A stretch of 64,000 bases of DNA from Planomonospora sp. ID82291 (GTDB lineage: Bacteria; Actinomycetota; Actinomycetes; Streptosporangiales; Streptosporangiaceae), in NCBI RefSeq assembly GCF_015711645.1, contig NZ_JABTEX010000002.1, positions 992,001 to 1,056,000 on the forward strand, read 5' to 3'. The notes under the pieces were generated by a model. The model was given only the letters and a program-made list of their open reading frames with translations, made no database searches and was not told where the DNA came from. This document shows positions 1 through 8,357 of this stretch, piece after piece. Position 1 is the stretch's first letter. Every line of letters begins with the position of its first letter. Made by a program: the position numbers and the translations under genes.

Positions 1-1
1 G

Positions 2-961
2 AAGGCCTACAACGCGGCGCTGCTCAAGGCCGAGGGCGAGGGGCACGGGAGGCTGTTCGCGATGGCCGCCGACACCGCCGTGGCCTACGGCGAAGCGCTC
101 GACCGCGGCCGTCCGGGCCCGCTCCTGCGGCTCCGGCGGGCGGTCTTCGACCGGTTGGTGTACGGCAGGCTGCGCGCCGCCATGGGCGGCCGGGCGCGGT
201 ACGCCGTCAGCGGCGCCGCCCCCCTCGGCGTCCGGCTGGGCCATTTCATGCGCGGCGCCGGGATCACCGTGGTGGAGGGCTGGGGGCTGACCGAGAGCAC
301 GTCCGGGCACACGCTCAACCCGCCCACCCGGCCGCGCATGGGCACCGTGGGCCCGCCGCTGCCCGGCTACGCCGTGCGGGTGGCGCCGGACGGGGAGCTC
401 CTGCTCAAGGGGCCGAACGTGTTCCAGGGGTACTGGCGCAACCCGGAGGCCACCGCCGAGGCCTTCGACGCCGACGGCTGGCTGCGCACCGGCGACCTCG
501 GCGCGCTGGACGCCGACGGGTTCGTGCGGATCACCGGCCGGAAGAAGGAGATCATCGTCACCGCCTCCGGCAAGAACGTCGCCCCGGCGGTCATCGAGGA
601 CCGCCTGCGCGCGCACTGGCTCATCGACCAGTGCGTCGTCGTGGGGGAGGGCCGGCCGTACGTGGGCGCTCTGATCACGCTGGACCCGGAGGTCTTCCCG
701 CGCTGGAAGCACGACCACGGCAAGCCGCCGGAGGCGGAGCCCTCCGACCTGCGCGACGACCCCGACCTGCTGCGCACGATCCAGGAGGCCGTCGACGCGG
801 CCAACCGGGCGGTCTCGCGGGCCGAGGCGGTCAAGCGCTTCCGCCTCCTGGACGGCGTCTTCGCCGTCGGACGGGAGCTCACCCCCACGCAGAAGGTGCG
901 GCGCCACTACGTGCTGGACCGGTACGCCCACGAGGTCGACGCCCTCTACGGCACGGCCTGA
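2..961 (+). CDS. Long-chain acyl-CoA synthetase (AMP-forming), 3' part only
   Basis: The reading frame is open from the first bases of the window, so the start and N-terminal half lie outside. The visible 319 residues are the C-terminal half of an AMP-dependent synthetase. They show GWGLTEST (adenylate-binding), GYWRNPEAT, the WLRTGDLG hinge region and GRKKEIIVTASGKNVAP, which holds the C-terminal-domain lysine motif. The opening residues, with the K-A-E-G-E-G pattern, resemble the FadD15 type of long-chain fatty-acyl-CoA ligase. It would convert fatty acid, ATP and CoA into acyl-CoA in the cytoplasm. No partner gene follows on the same strand within 190 bp. Family assignment is firm; chain-length preference is not visible. 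Confidence 0.93.
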   Translation, partial: KAYNAALLKAEGEGHGRLFAMAADTAVAYGEALDRGRPGPLLRLRRAVFDRLVYGRLRAAMGGRARYAVSGAAPLGVRLGHFMRGAGITVVEGWGLTESTSGHTLNPPTRPRMGTVGPPLPGYAVRVAPDGELLLKGPNVFQGYWRNPEATAEAFDADGWLRTGDLGALDADGFVRITGRKKEIIVTASGKNVAPAVIEDRLRAHWLIDQCVVVGEGRPYVGALITLDPEVFPRWKHDHGKPPEAEPSDLRDDPDLLRTIQEAVDAANRAVSRAEAVKRFRLLDGVFAVGRELTPTQKVRRHYVLDRYAHEVDALYGTA

Positions 962-1201
962 CACGCCGAGGAGAGGCGCCGGCGTTCACCCGTGAACGGC
1001 CTCACCGCCGCCCGATCCCTCCACGCGGTGAGCCTGGTGAGCACGGAAGGTCCGGGAACGGCGGGGCAGGAAGCCGACGCCTTCCAGGACGGACTGTTCC
1101 CGCCGGACGGGGCTCTCTTCTGAGGGTTCGGGTCAGGCGGTGATCGTCCAGTCGTGTTGATCGTCGATCTTTCCTGGCATTCTGGAGGCCACGTCGTAAC
1201 G

Positions 1202-2083
1202 GTGTTCCCAGGAGGCGGTCTGTCCAAATACGCGATCGGTTTTGTCTATGTCCTGAGTAACGGGGCGATGCCGGGGATCGTCAAGGTAGGGATGACCACT
1301 GATCTCGCGGAGGATCGTGCGAAACAGCTCCATGCCACCGGTGTCCCGCTCCCGTTCGATGTCGAGTTCCGCACCCTGACATCCCGTCCGCACGAGGTCG
1401 AGAAATATGCCCATGAGCTGCTGGAACCCTTTCGGGTCTCCCCGAACCGGAAGTTCTTCGAGGTCTCCCCGGACATGGCGATCGACACGGTCAGGGACGC
1501 CCTGCTGGAGGTCGCGGGCATCGACGCGTGGGACGCGGACGAACCGCATCACGTCAGGAGCGGAGACCGGATCGCCTTGACCGCGTCGGCCGGTGACCTC
1601 TTCGTCGTCATGGCACTGCCGCACCTGACGGCGCGGAGGGTCGAGCCGATCGACTTCTGGCAGGCCCACAGCGACGGTGACCTGCTCGAACTGATGGGCA
1701 CCCGGGACGAGGAGGCCGTCGCGGGGTTCAGCGACGGTGACCCGGACGGCGTCGTCGACCCCGTCCCCCATCTCGACCGGGGTCGCAATTCGCCGAACGG
1801 CGTCATCAACGGGCGAGAGCGTCTGGTGCCCGGTGATCGCCTGCTCTGGCTCACCCCCATGGCCGGCGGCGAGGTCTGCAAGATCGCCATGTTCGAGATG
1901 CGGGACCACTGCCAGGCGGTCAGCCGGACCTGGGACGGAAAGCTCGACCCCGACGGTCATCCGCTCCTGCTGAACACCCCGACCTATGAGAAGCCGCCAC
2001 CGGGTGTCGTCCGCGTGACCCAACTGGTGATGCGAATGCCGCCTCCTCGATCATGGGCGCCCCGACCGCGGACCTCGTCCTGA
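1202..2083 (+). CDS. GIY-YIG (T5orf172/MUG113-like) nuclease-domain protein
   Basis: Residues after the start (GFVYVLSN, then GIVKVGMT) match the GIY-YIG core as found in the T5orf172 subfamily. They are followed by the helix with A-K-Q-L-H-A-T-G and the E of HEVEKYAHELL. About 100 residues of domain are followed by a 180-residue tail that I do not recognise. GTG at 1202 is chosen because GGAGG lies at 1184-1188 and the domain starts soon after. An in-frame GTG at 1154 is the alternative but lacks a clear ribosome binding site. GIY-YIG proteins of this subfamily occur in phages, restriction-like systems and as solitary chromosomal genes. No methylase, toxin or phage partner is adjacent here, so the role is unknown. 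Confidence 0.75.
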   Translation: MFPGGGLSKYAIGFVYVLSNGAMPGIVKVGMTTDLAEDRAKQLHATGVPLPFDVEFRTLTSRPHEVEKYAHELLEPFRVSPNRKFFEVSPDMAIDTVRDALLEVAGIDAWDADEPHHVRSGDRIALTASAGDLFVVMALPHLTARRVEPIDFWQAHSDGDLLELMGTRDEEAVAGFSDGDPDGVVDPVPHLDRGRNSPNGVINGRERLVPGDRLLWLTPMAGGEVCKIAMFEMRDHCQAVSRTWDGKLDPDGHPLLLNTPTYEKPPPGVVRVTQLVMRMPPPRSWAPRPRTSS

Positions 2084-2212
2084 GAGGAGCGTAGCCGTGC
2101 GGCAGGCGGCGTCCAGGATCCGGCCACGGAGCACGCGGTGAACATCTCCGGCACGTCCTGAGGGGATCACACCCGAAGCGGTCGTCATGGTGTGACCTGG
2201 ACCATCGAGTGG

Positions 2213-2419
2213 TCAGGCGGGGGAGTCGAACTCGCCGGCCTTGACGCCGCCGACGAAGGCCCGCCACTCGGCGGGGGTGAAGAGCAGCTTGGGGCCGTCC
2301 GGGTCCTTGCTGTCACGGACCGCGACCACCCCGGGCAGATTGTCGGCGACCTCCACGCACTGGCCGCCGTTTGATCCGGAACGTGATGACTTCCGCCACA
2401 CGGCGGCGCTCAGATCCAT
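2213..2419 (-). CDS. DUF397 family small protein
   Basis: This 68-residue protein has the DUF397 signature: WRKSSRSGSNGGQCVEVA near the N-terminus, then VAVRDSKDPDGPKL and a final TPAEW block. It overlaps the end of the upstream XRE regulator by 10 bases, so the two are one transcription unit. In streptomycetes, paralogous sets of an XRE/DUF5753 regulator, a DUF397 protein and a HATPase affect development and antibiotic output. Some XRE-DUF397 pairs have been described as toxin-antitoxin-like. The biochemical role of DUF397 itself is unsettled. Identification is by motif and context. Confidence 0.92.
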   Translation of the reverse strand: MDLSAAVWRKSSRSGSNGGQCVEVADNLPGVVAVRDSKDPDGPKLLFTPAEWRAFVGGVKAGEFDSPA

Positions 2420-3237
2420 TCCTGCTTCACATCCTCGATCATTTTGAGGGACATGTGATCAGGATAAGCCCATCGTCGTATCGCCTCATATCGATTCCAT
2501 ATCGAGGCTACAAGTTCCAGATCGGCAGAAATTTGTCCCTCTGCCGGAGAGTCCGCATGGATGACGTCCGATTCACCGTTCGGAAGCTCGGCGATCATGA
2601 ACGCGCCCAGTAGTCCCGACAGGCACCGCTGGTCCACGAGCTGGATGGAAACGTTGGGATGCTGCGCCATCTCCAGCAGGTAGTCAAGCTGTTCGCGCAT
2701 CACCACGGAGTCTCCCACCGGGCGGCGCAACACACTGGCGTCGATGAGGAGCAAGTACAGCGGAGGATCGACCCGGTTGAGGATCCGCCGACGCTGCACA
2801 CGGGCCTGGACGCGTTCTTCCACCTCCTCGGAGGTGATCCGGGGTTCCTGGCCGAGCACATGGCGAGCGTAGGACTCCGTCTGGAGGAGGCCGGGCACCA
2901 GGAGCGGGTCCCAGGAGCGCAGGACGCGGGCGGTGGGTTCGATCTCCTCCGCCCAGTTCCGGAACCAGGCCGGGCCGCCCGGTTGGGCGACGATGCGCTG
3001 GTGGAGCCGGGTGAAGGAGACGCCGTCGACCGCCCCGAAGAGCCGGTCCAGTTTCTCCGCGTCGGACCTCGACGGGGTACGGGTGGCCTTCTCCAGGCGG
3101 CTCACCTGGGTCTGGGTGCAGCCGAGGCGGGCGGCCACGGCGGCCTGCGAGAGCTGCGCGGTCTCGCGCAGGCGGCGCAGCTCGGCTCCGAACCGCACGC
3201 GCGGGGAGCCGGGGTCGAGAGACGGCACGGCATCCAT
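2410..3237 (-). CDS. XRE-family helix-turn-helix regulator with DUF5753 domain
   Basis: The N-terminal HTH covers roughly residues 15-70, with LSQAAVAARLGCTQTQVSRL as the recognition region. The rest (about 180 residues) fits the DUF5753 domain, including RVLRSWDPLLVPGLLQTESY. ATG at 3237 is preferred over the in-frame ATG at 3252 because the GGGAGG within codons 1-3 of the longer version sits 7 bases ahead of 3237. The gene precedes and overlaps a DUF397 gene and is divergent from a HATPase gene at 3530, giving the conserved three-gene WhiJ/AbaA-like set. It probably binds the 3238-3529 intergenic region. It is a regulator of unknown target. Confidence 0.93.
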   Translation of the reverse strand: MDAVPSLDPGSPRVRFGAELRRLRETAQLSQAAVAARLGCTQTQVSRLEKATRTPSRSDAEKLDRLFGAVDGVSFTRLHQRIVAQPGGPAWFRNWAEEIEPTARVLRSWDPLLVPGLLQTESYARHVLGQEPRITSEEVEERVQARVQRRRILNRVDPPLYLLLIDASVLRRPVGDSVVMREQLDYLLEMAQHPNVSIQLVDQRCLSGLLGAFMIAELPNGESDVIHADSPAEGQISADLELVASIWNRYEAIRRWAYPDHMSLKMIEDVKQEWI

Positions 3238-3529
3238 TGCACTTCCTCCCAAATAAGGAAAAACGGACCTGTTGCCCGGACGGTGATACCGAATTCAGTC
3301 CACGGCAGACCGGAGACCGTCATCATCCGCTCTGCTCCGGATTGCCGAACCGGCCGCCGATCCGATGCCAGGAAGGCAGTCTAAACACAGAGCCGTCCTT
3401 CGGGGCGGTACGGAAAAGAAAGCAGGTCGTCACCTTTCCGGTCGGGAGGGAATCGGGTCGCTCATGAATATGAGGATTCCATTTCAGGTCGCGGTCGCGT
3501 GTCTCGGAAAGCACTCTGGAGGTCGGGCC

Positions 3530-3997
3530 ATGACGGCGGACGGACGATACGAGAGGTCCGGCTGCGGCGGCCCGCCGCAGGGGGCGGTCGTGGACGCGCG
3601 GCAGGACACCTGGTGGCGGGAGTTCCCGGGGGAGGAGGTCTCCGTTCCGGTGGCCCGGGAATGGGCGCGCGGGCTGCTGGCCGGACGGATCGCGGCCCCG
3701 GTCCTCGACGACGCCCTGCTGCTGCTGAGCGAGGTGGTCACCAACGCGATCACGCACTCGGACTCGGGCCGTACGGCGGGCGGACGGGTGGTGGTGCGGA
3801 TGGCCTGTACCTCCGAGGGTGTGCACGTGGAGGTCGCCGACGACGGATCGGCCACCTGCACGCCGGCCGTCCGGGTGCCGGAGGCCGACGACGACGGAGG
3901 ACGGGGCCTGTGGCTGGTGGACCTGCTCGCGGCGGCGTGGGGCTCGAAGCGCGGCGAGGCCGGCGGGTCGGTCTGGTTCCGGGTGGTCGAAGGATGA
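3530..3997 (+). CDS. HATPase_c_2 anti-sigma-factor-like ATP-binding protein
   Basis: This 155-residue protein carries a GHKL-type ATPase fold. The N box is LLLSEVVTNAITHS, the G1 box lies in VEVADDGS, and the G2 box is GRGLWLVDLLAAAWG. The domain type is shared with RsbW-like anti-sigma kinases and the AbaA-type ATPases next to XRE/DUF397 pairs. Start choice: ATG 3530 has GGAGG at 3518-3522. An upstream in-frame ATG at 3464, with GGGAGGG about 13 bases ahead, would add 22 residues that look non-conserved. Divergent from the XRE gene across about 290 bp. No sigma factor gene is adjacent, so the partner is unknown. Confidence 0.9.
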   Translation: MTADGRYERSGCGGPPQGAVVDARQDTWWREFPGEEVSVPVAREWARGLLAGRIAAPVLDDALLLLSEVVTNAITHSDSGRTAGGRVVVRMACTSEGVHVEVADDGSATCTPAVRVPEADDDGGRGLWLVDLLAAAWGSKRGEAGGSVWFRVVEG

Positions 3998-4083
3998 CGA
4001 CCGAATGCGGAAAGACTGTGGCGGTGACGGTTCGATTGGGTGAAGATCGGCATATCTCGGCGTCGATCACCCCGGAGGATCGC

Positions 4084-4563
4084 ATGCGTGTCAGTCGGTT
4101 CCTGGTGCTCGTTCTGGCGGCGGTGCTGGTGACGGCGGGATGCACCCGCGAGCCCGAACTCTCCTTGGACAAAGCGGTGGCGGAGCTGCGAAAGGATGCT
4201 CAGCGGTTTGAGGCCGATGACGTCTTCAAGAACCCGCTCGTGAAACTAAAAATTCTTCAGCGTCCGGACAAGGACATTCCTTGTGGCGAGGGAAAGTTCA
4301 AGCGGGTGTTGCGATTGACGGCTGATGATGAGCGCAAGGACGCTGACGTTGATGGGCATCTCGATTTGGCGGAGAGGCTTATGCAGACCACTCTTGACCA
4401 AGTTATGGGATATGAAGTCGAATACGATTTCGACCAGTTGGACGCCCTTGAGGGTAGATTCATTCATGGTAACAAGAAGATAGGGGTAACCGTGGATGTT
4501 CACGTGGCCCCGGAGTCACCGACCTGGCGGCTGCGTGCGGAGACCGCCTGTCTGGCGCGCTGA
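4084..4563 (+). CDS. Small putative lipoprotein, function unknown
   Basis: This 159-residue product has a classic lipoprotein signal: an Arg near the start, a Leu/Val/Ala stretch, then VTAGC with the lipobox Cys at about residue 20. GGAGG at 4074-4078 supports ATG 4084. The mature part is charged and rich in Lys/Asp, with no family I can name. Base composition is notably lower in G+C between about 4200 and 4510 than in the neighbours, with A/T at many third positions. That suggests recent acquisition or relaxed selection. It is convergent with the large gene ending at 4584, with only 20 bases between the stops. Confidence 0.8.
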   Translation: MRVSRFLVLVLAAVLVTAGCTREPELSLDKAVAELRKDAQRFEADDVFKNPLVKLKILQRPDKDIPCGEGKFKRVLRLTADDERKDADVDGHLDLAERLMQTTLDQVMGYEVEYDFDQLDALEGRFIHGNKKIGVTVDVHVAPESPTWRLRAETACLAR

Positions 4564-4583
4564 GGAGAACCATGTTTTCAGTT

Positions 4584-6554
4584 TTAGGATTTATCTTGCT
4601 TCTTCAATAACTCCTCGGCCAACTTACTGGTCTGAAAACGAGAGGAGCCTTCGATCTTCTTGTCGATCGCACTGTTGCTGTCCATCCAGCCCTCGTAGAC
4701 GGCCAGTTTCTCCTGGAGTACCTGCTCCCACTTCTTGCCGCCGGTGGCCTCACGCTTGGCCTCGGCGAGGAGTTCGTCATAGGTCTTGAGGCCGCCGGTG
4801 GCCTGGCTGACGAGTTCCTTGGGGGGTTCACTCGCCGGGTAGCCGCCGCTGTGGAGGAGATGTGCCGTGTCGTACTTCAGGCGAGTGGCGAGTTCCGAGC
4901 GCTCCTTGTTGACCGCTTCGACCTGCGTCTCGAAGCTGTCGGCCCAGTCGTCCGAGAGACCACTGAAGACGTATGCCTGGAAGGCGTCCCATCCGAGTTC
5001 GGCGGCCTGGTTCGCGATGGGGATCTCACCGAGGAGGAACCCGGCGGTGTTCTTGACGAAGTCGCGGGCGGTGTCGGCGGCGGCGTCCTCCTCGCCGAGC
5101 ACGTCGACCGCGCTTTTGAACGCGACACCGCCGAAGTCGCCGAACATCGCCGAGATCTTCTCGAAACGCTGGGCATCGTGCTTCGCGTCCAGGCGAGCTG
5201 CGTTGATCAGGGTGTCGTGGCGGAATCGGGCCACTGCCGAATCGAACGTGTCGGCGGCCTCGTACTCGCCGATGAAGGTCTTCAGGAACCGCGAGGTGTC
5301 GATGAGACTGAGGTAGAACGCGGGGGTCACCCCAGGAAAGGGTTCCCAGTGCTCGGGGACCTCCACGCCGGAGGCACGGCCGATGGCCTTGTCCACACGG
5401 GCGCCCGAGACCAGTTCGTGGACGTACGAGCCGGCGATCACGCCCATGGAGTCCTTGGCCGAGGCCGGCAGGTTCGCGCCGAAGGAGCCCGCGACCTTCA
5501 TCAGGTCCAGGGTGAAGGCGGCGGCCTCCGGACTGTGCTTCCCGGGCTGCTCGGTCCTCGCCTCGGTGCCCGACTCCATCGCCCGGCCGAAGGCGTCGGC
5601 CACGTCCTCCCCGGTGGCCGACCGCTCGGCGTGGTCGAGGAAGAGCTTCATCTTCTCGGGCCGGGTCAGCTTCACCTCGGGCCCACCCAGCTTCGAGAAC
5701 GCGTCCCGCACCGCCGCGCCGTCCCCGGCGAGCACCTCCAGGCCCAGCGCGACCAGGTCGGACGGGAGGCCGTACGCGGTGGACTCGGTGGACCCGGCGC
5801 GCCAGTCCTGGCGGGGCTTCCTGGCGAAGTCGTCCAGAACCAGGGTGCGGGCCGCCGCGCTGCGGACGTTCGACGGGGCGTTCGCGCCCGCGAGCAGGGC
5901 GAGCCGGTTCCAGGCGGCGGCCTTGCTCCCGGCCGGCCGGGTCAGGTCGCTTCTGACCTTGGCGAACGCGGGGACGAGGGCGGGGGCGCGCAGGGCCGCG
6001 CCGAGGGCCTTGCCGAAGGCGGCCAGGTCCTGCTTGGCGGTCCTGCTGCCGGTGCCGGCGATGAGGTTCGGCAGGGCGTCGCGGACCTTCGGGGAGAGCA
6101 GGGCGTAGAAGGCGGCGGCGGCCTGGGGGTCGTCGGCGAGCTTCGCGACCTCGTCGGCGTGGTCGTGGACGAGCTTCGCCTGCCGTTCGGCGTCTTTTTC
6201 GGTGAAGACGCCGTCGCCGTACACCCGGGCGAGCTTCTGGGCGAGCTCGAAGTCCTCCAGCTCGCCGGGGAGGCGGACGAGCCCCCGGGCGCCGCCGCCC
6301 GGCGACGCCAGGTCGCCGCCCTCGTTCAGCTTCCGGATCAGCTCCGCCCGCTCACGGAGCTTGGAGACCTCGATCCTGCCCCAGTCGGCGATGCGGATGA
6401 TCTCCCGTGGCGCGGCGGTGCCGATGCCGTACCGGTGGAGCTTCCCGCCGAGCTCCTCGCCGAGCGCGCTCAGCCGGTCGGCCCCGGCGCGCAGGTCGGC
6501 GGCGGCCTGCTCCAACCGGTCGGGGTCGATCCCGTGGAACCCGGCCGACGTCAC
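4584..6554 (-). CDS. Large WXG100-partner-like protein (DUF6571-like), function unknown
   Basis: The product of 656 residues is mostly alpha-helical and Ala-rich with no membrane segment. It begins with FHGIDPDRLEQAAADLRAGA, an N-terminal helical-hairpin region typical of ESX-substrate-like actinobacterial proteins. The middle and C-terminal parts (for example IPIANQAAELGWDAFQAYVF) recall DUF6571 proteins, which is a tentative match. GTG at 6554 is chosen because GGGGAGGG sits just ahead and the conserved part begins at once. A longer frame from ATG 6716 would add a low-complexity Arg/Asp/Ser stretch made by a 25-bp direct repeat. The WXG gene 6670-7014 lies upstream on the same strand, so the two probably work together. 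Confidence 0.75.
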   Translation of the reverse strand: MTSAGFHGIDPDRLEQAAADLRAGADRLSALGEELGGKLHRYGIGTAAPREIIRIADWGRIEVSKLRERAELIRKLNEGGDLASPGGGARGLVRLPGELEDFELAQKLARVYGDGVFTEKDAERQAKLVHDHADEVAKLADDPQAAAAFYALLSPKVRDALPNLIAGTGSRTAKQDLAAFGKALGAALRAPALVPAFAKVRSDLTRPAGSKAAAWNRLALLAGANAPSNVRSAAARTLVLDDFARKPRQDWRAGSTESTAYGLPSDLVALGLEVLAGDGAAVRDAFSKLGGPEVKLTRPEKMKLFLDHAERSATGEDVADAFGRAMESGTEARTEQPGKHSPEAAAFTLDLMKVAGSFGANLPASAKDSMGVIAGSYVHELVSGARVDKAIGRASGVEVPEHWEPFPGVTPAFYLSLIDTSRFLKTFIGEYEAADTFDSAVARFRHDTLINAARLDAKHDAQRFEKISAMFGDFGGVAFKSAVDVLGEEDAAADTARDFVKNTAGFLLGEIPIANQAAELGWDAFQAYVFSGLSDDWADSFETQVEAVNKERSELATRLKYDTAHLLHSGGYPASEPPKELVSQATGGLKTYDELLAEAKREATGGKKWEQVLQEKLAVYEGWMDSNSAIDKKIEGSSRFQTSKLAEELLKKQDKS

Positions 6555-6578
6555 GGACCCTCCCCGGTCGCGAGCCGC

Positions 6579-6675
6579 GTCCCTCCGGGCGGACCGGTCA
6601 CGGTTGCGATCCCCGTCTCCTCCGGCCGGTCGGCTGCGGCCGCGGATCCCGTCCCTCCGGGCGGACCGGTCACGG
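6579..6675. repeat. 25-bp direct repeat, two perfect copies
   Basis: The same 25 bases, containing TCCGGGCGGACCGGTCACGG, occur at 6579-6603 and 6651-6675, 72 bp apart. They lie between the WXG-like gene and its large partner. In the longer reading of that partner they would create a repeated Arg-Asp-Arg-Ser-Ala-Arg stretch. This supports reading the segment as intergenic. Confidence 0.8.
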
Positions 6676-7014
6676 CCACGGGCCCCGTCCTCCCCGGAAG
6701 AAGGGCGAGCGCTCATCCACCCTGCCGGCGCTGATGGCGTGCGCCTCGGCCTCGGTCACCATCGCCGGGTGGCGGCGCAGCTCCTCCTCGATCGCGCTCA
6801 CCACCTGCCGGGCCAGCTGCGCCAGCCGGTGGTGCCGCTCCTCCAGCTCGTCGATCCACGTGTCGGCGGTCGGCCCCGTCCAGACCGTCCCCGTCCGCAT
6901 CGTCCCCACCGGGCGCTCGTAGGCCCGCCGGATCTCCCGGCCGCGCTCCTCGGCCTCCGCGAGGAGCTCCGTCAACCTGACGTGCAACGGGTTCGGCACC
7001 ATGCGGTCCGTCAC
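6670..7014 (-). CDS. WXG100-like small helical protein
   Basis: This 114-residue product is predicted to be a two-helix hairpin. The first helix runs through about residue 32, the turn carries VWTGPTADTW (a W-x-G with hydrophobic flanks), and a long second helix ends near residue 90. This is the architecture of ESX/type VII substrates. The start is GTG 7014 with a purine-rich GGGGA a few bases upstream. The gene heads a minus-strand pair with the 656-residue protein ending at 4584. No EccC ATPase, EccB/D/E or mycosin gene is visible in the window, so export would need machinery encoded elsewhere. Confidence 0.7.
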   Translation of the reverse strand: MTDRMVPNPLHVRLTELLAEAEERGREIRRAYERPVGTMRTGTVWTGPTADTWIDELEERHHRLAQLARQVVSAIEEELRRHPAMVTEAEAHAISAGRVDERSPFFRGGRGPWP

Positions 7015-7257
7015 GCCGTCCCCGTCCTCTCCAAAACCCCGAGTCGCAAGAAAAGGTGAATATCACCCTAGATGTCCATGATTCAGGCCGACAAGACTCC
7101 GTTTCTCGTCACCGGATGCCCGAGATTACCGCTGCCGCCCTCACCTTTCGTGTGATTCCCATTCGGCATGGGCCGACCGAGTCTTTCGGGTGCGGTCCGG
7201 GGCGGCCGGGCACGACACCGGCGCATCCGACCTTCGACCCTCGGCGGAGGGCGTGGC

Positions 7258-7668
7258 ATGGCACACCGGCATACGGGGTTCCAGACTGAGGACGTGCAGG
7301 AGAACCCGACCGTGTCCGAGCTCGCTGTTACCGCCGGCTGGAGCGCGGCGAACGGCGTGCCCATCCAGCACGTCAACCAGTTCGTCGGGCAACCCGGTCC
7401 GCCGACGTTGAACAGGACGCCGGATGATGTCTTCCTGCTGTTCGGCAGTGTCCCTCCCCCGTTCGTCCCCGGTGACCCCGAAGGGCGGCGGCGTGCCGTC
7501 GAAGCCCTGAAGGACGGCCTGCCGGTGACCGTTCATGCCCGGTTCCATCTGAGCCGTGAGCGCCTCGAAGAGCTCATCGACGTTCTCCAGCAGACCGCGG
7601 CCAACCATGACGCCACGGTCGAGCAGGCCAGGACTGAGATCAAGCCTTCCGAGGAGGACCGAGGGTGA
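7258..7668 (+). CDS. Hypothetical protein, DUF3467-like
   Basis: This 136-residue product has an organised core: HVNQFVGQ, then DDVFLLFGSVPPPFVPG, then VHARFHLSRERLEELIDVLQ near the C-terminus. The order N-Q-F, F-x-L-x-F-G, R-F-x-(L/M)-S, L-x-E-L-I-x-x-L resembles DUF3467, but I hold that match loosely. ATG 7258 follows GGAGGG at 7244-7249. GTG 7312, with AGGAGAA upstream, is an alternative that keeps the core. The stop overlaps the GTG start of the next frame as GTGA, so the two genes were translationally coupled. The core looks cytoplasmic, with no signal peptide. Confidence 0.65.
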   Translation: MAHRHTGFQTEDVQENPTVSELAVTAGWSAANGVPIQHVNQFVGQPGPPTLNRTPDDVFLLFGSVPPPFVPGDPEGRRRAVEALKDGLPVTVHARFHLSRERLEELIDVLQQTAANHDATVEQARTEIKPSEEDRG

Positions 7669-7968
7669 GCTTCCCTCTCGTTCCCTCTCGTCACCGCGGC
7701 GGGTACGGAGCAGGCATTCCGCTACCGCACGACCACCGACCAGGGTGTGCGCCCCCGAAAGCGCCGGGAGCCTCGACCGGCTCCGGCATCCGTGTCGGCC
7801 GCCCAGGTCATCCGCGGGCCGTGGGCCCTCGTCGCCGGTAATTCCGAGAGCCCGCGCGGCGGTGAGCTGCCGGCTCCTCGCGGCGAGGCGTATGACCGGG
7901 AGTACGTCTCCCCCCTGTGGGCCGATGACTGGGACCGCCCAGAGGATGCGGTTTACGACGACCGGTGA
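7665..7968 (+). pseudogene. Coupled small gene frameshifted by a 10-bp tandem duplication
   Basis: A GTG at 7665 overlaps the upstream stop as GTGA. It begins S-F-P-L-V, but the frame then runs into a perfect tandem copy of TTCCCTCTCG (7671-7680 and 7681-7690). Read from 7665 the frame ends near 7837. Removing one 10-bp copy gives a continuous 97-codon frame that starts VSFPLVTAAGTEQAFRYRTT and ends in the acidic WADDWDRPEDAVYDDR at 7968. The downstream part is still open and could start at GTG 7747. I read this as a recently broken, possibly revertible gene. A sequencing or assembly error is the other explanation. Confidence 0.6.
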
Positions 7969-8145
7969 AATCCGGTGACGTGGGACTCCTCTGGTTCCCT
8001 TCGGTGGGAACGAGCCGCAGCCGTACAAGAAGCGGCCATGCCTGATCTTGGCCGTGACAGGTGTCGTGCCCGATCGGGCGATCCTGGTGGCCATGATCAT
8101 CGGTAACCCGTCCCGCGCGCAGACACCGGGTCCAGGTGATGTGGC

Positions 8146-8190
8146 GATCCGGAACCGGAAGATCCGGAACCGGCAGATCCGGAACCGGCA
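8146..8190. repeat. 15-bp tandem repeat, three copies
   Basis: GATCCGGAACCGGCA-type units lie end to end at 8146-8160, 8161-8175 and 8176-8190. Copies two and three are identical and the first differs at one base. The unit length is a multiple of three. Confidence 0.9.
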
Positions 8191-8357
8191 AGGGGCGGGA
8201 CCGCTCGAACCGTCGACGGTCCGGAGCCGACGGCTCTGGACGGCCGAGGACCGGGACATCATCAGGATTCTCGGTTCCGTGGACCAGCCGGTCCTCGAAG
8301 ACACCATGAAGCACGTCCGCGCGCTCGTGGGAGCGGTGAGACCGGGCGCCGCCCGTC

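Noticed and set aside
1133-2023. Minus-strand frame opposite the GIY-YIG gene
   Set aside because: It lacks any recognisable domain and a ribosome binding site, whereas the plus strand encodes GIY-YIG motifs.
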